26,557 bases of DNA from an uncultured Panacagrimonas sp. (lineage in GTDB: Bacteria > Pseudomonadota > Gammaproteobacteria > Nevskiales > Nevskiaceae): NCBI GenBank assembly GCA_946481265.1, contig CAMLNE010000009.1, positions 1 through 26,557 on the forward strand. The letters are read 5' to 3'. The notes below the pieces were generated by a model. That model saw only the letters and a list, made by a program, of their open reading frames with translations. It searched no databases and was not told the origin of the DNA. This document shows, piece by piece, positions 25,810-26,557 of this stretch (positions are counted from its first letter, which is position 1; each line of letters opens with the position of its first letter). The translations under genes and the position numbers were made by a program.

Positions 25810-26240
25810 TTCGATGGGTCCTTCCGGATCTGGTGCAGCGCCTCGATGGTTCGGCGCAGGAGTTGGCGAACCTGCTCGGGAGCAAGGCCCGCCTGTCTGG
25901 GCTCGATCAGCAGCTCCACGCCCTCTGCAATCAGGAGGTGGCTCCACACCTCGACCGAGCCCGGCCGACGCGTGGGAAGGGGAAGCGCAGGCTCCGGGCC
26001 GGCTTCCTTCATTTCGCGGATCCGCTCGAGCGACAGGCCCGCCAGCGTCCATTTCCGGACCATGAGCAACTGGTCGACATGGGTCTGCGTGTAGCGGGCC
26101 GCCCGGGTCTCACCCTCGGGTCGGTCGACGAGGCCGAGCTGGATGTAATAGCGCACGGTGCGACGCGGCAGCTCCACCAGGGCGCTGAGTTCGTCCAGGG
26201 AGTAGCCGGGGTCCCGCTGCGAATCATTTGAGACAGTCAT
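25806..26240 (-). CDS. MerR-family transcriptional regulator
   Basis: A 144-residue protein. The winged helix-turn-helix (about 12-75) reads YSLDELSALVELPRRTVRYYIQLGL, the MerR pattern with RYY, then the wing ARYTQTHVDQL. The remaining part is short and has no coiled coil of classic length. It contains no cysteine at all, so it is not a Cys-based metal sensor. It has no Shine-Dalgarno and may be translated from a leaderless mRNA (see the promoter entry). It is coupled to the VIT/VWA gene and presumably regulates it. Confidence 0.9.
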   Translation of the reverse strand: MTVSNDSQRDPGYSLDELSALVELPRRTVRYYIQLGLVDRPEGETRAARYTQTHVDQLLMVRKWTLAGLSLERIREMKEAGPEPALPLPTRRPGSVEVWSHLLIAEGVELLIEPRQAGLAPEQVRQLLRRTIEALHQIRKDPSK

Positions 26241-26260
26241 GATGGCAGTATGTGCTGTCT
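26231..26260. promoter_or_regulatory. Possible operator at the merR start
   Basis: AGACAG (26231-26236) and CTGTCT (26255-26260) are perfect inverted repeats 18 bases apart, spanning the merR start codon and -10. Overlapping it, TCTTTAAAGA (26258-26267) is a 10-bp perfect palindrome lying in the promoter spacer, the place where MerR proteins bind. Either or both may be the autoregulatory site. Confidence 0.35.
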
Positions 26261-26274
26261 TTAAAGAAAATCAA
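26247..26274 (-). promoter_or_regulatory. Putative promoter of merR-VIT/VWA
   Basis: On the minus strand TTGATT (26274-26269) and CATACT (26252-26247) are separated by 16 bases. Each matches the sigma-70 consensus at four positions. Only six bases separate the -10 from the merR ATG at 26240, so the transcript would begin at or next to the start codon. On the plus strand GATAAT (26305-26310) could be a -10 for the SDR gene at 26358, but no matching -35 is visible. Confidence 0.35.
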
Positions 26275-26357
26275 GGCCGACCGTCCCAAGCCGTACGGGC
26301 AACCGATAATCCGGGCCATCCACGCCTTCATCCAAAACCAAGAACCAGGAGCAGACC

Positions 26358-26557
26358 GTGTCCCCAGCCTTCGATTACTCCGGCAAGAACGTCTTCATTT
26401 CCGGCGGCACCAGCGGCATCAATCTCGGGATCGCGCATGCCTTCGCGCGCGCCGGCGCCAGGCTGACGGTGATCTCGCGCTCGCAGGACAAGGTCAGCGC
26501 GGCCGTCGAGGCCCTCAAGGCGCATGGCGGCGAAGTGGCTGGCCACGCGCTCGACGT
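26358..26557 (+). CDS. SDR-family oxidoreductase, 5' part only
   Basis: An open frame of 66 codons starts at GTG 26358, preceded by a clear ribosome site (CAGGAGCAG, 26347-26355), and runs off the right edge. The first 45 residues give the Rossmann start: FDYSGKNVFISGGTSGINLG, then AFARAGARLTVISRSQ. The motif ISGGTSGIN-x-G is a mild variant of TGGxxGIG. The catalytic region lies outside the window. Divergent from the merR gene, which might also control it. Confidence 0.85.
   Translation, partial: MSPAFDYSGKNVFISGGTSGINLGIAHAFARAGARLTVISRSQDKVSAAVEALKAHGGEVAGHALD

Noticed and set aside
23608..26094. 828-codon plus-strand frame antisense to the VIT/VWA and merR genes
   Set aside because: No recognisable domains and composition typical of antisense GC-rich frames; the opposite strand encodes complete MIDAS and VIT motifs.

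Overview
The window is GC-rich proteobacterial DNA, tightly packed and with no gap longer than 300 bases. The housekeeping part (tldD, rsmD, coaD, a YfhL-type ferredoxin, ggt, and an exbB-exbD-exbD-tonB set with two tandem exbD genes) suggests a gammaproteobacterium, with Xanthomonadales or Nevskiales-like orders the best guess. That placement is inference from gene content and order; there is no rRNA here to fix it.

Region 1 (1-12443) looks like an accessory catabolic island. A molybdopterin oxidoreductase gene, cut by the left edge, diverges from a MarR-family regulator. A perfect 6-3-6 palindrome between them overlaps a likely promoter. After a terminator behind marR, a long plus-strand operon follows: an acyl-CoA dehydrogenase resembling cyclohexanecarboxyl-CoA dehydrogenases, a PECR-like SDR, an enoyl-CoA hydratase, an APH-type phosphotransferase, a small unknown protein, a CrtC/AttH-like protein, a hotdog thioesterase, a second SDR, an AlkB-like membrane diiron hydroxylase and an acyl-CoA ligase. 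Read together, the set would hydroxylate, activate and degrade a cyclic or branched carboxylic acid or terpenoid/alkane-like compound by CoA-thioester chemistry. Both SDRs lack the usual Tyr-x3-Lys catalytic pair. A free-standing kinase-like protein beside an acyl-CoA dehydrogenase recalls the fused ACAD10/ACAD11 enzymes, so phosphorylation and elimination of a hydroxyacyl-CoA is a testable idea.

Region 2 (12550-15458) holds ordinary genes: tesB (minus), divergent xthA (plus), and an HD-domain phosphohydrolase (plus) with a recognisable promoter.

Region 3 (15471-23408, minus strand) is one long run of overlapping or nearly touching genes: tldD, an SRPBCC protein, rsmD, coaD, a BtuF-like binding protein without a signal peptide, a 2[4Fe-4S] ferredoxin, ggt, exbB, exbD, a second exbD and tonB. 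The second ExbD has Asn where the proton-carrying Asp is expected.

Region 4 (23413-26557): a MerR-type regulator and a VIT/von Willebrand A protein form a two-gene minus-strand unit ending in a strong intrinsic terminator that sits only four bases before the tldD start codon. A further SDR gene starts on the plus strand and runs off the right edge.
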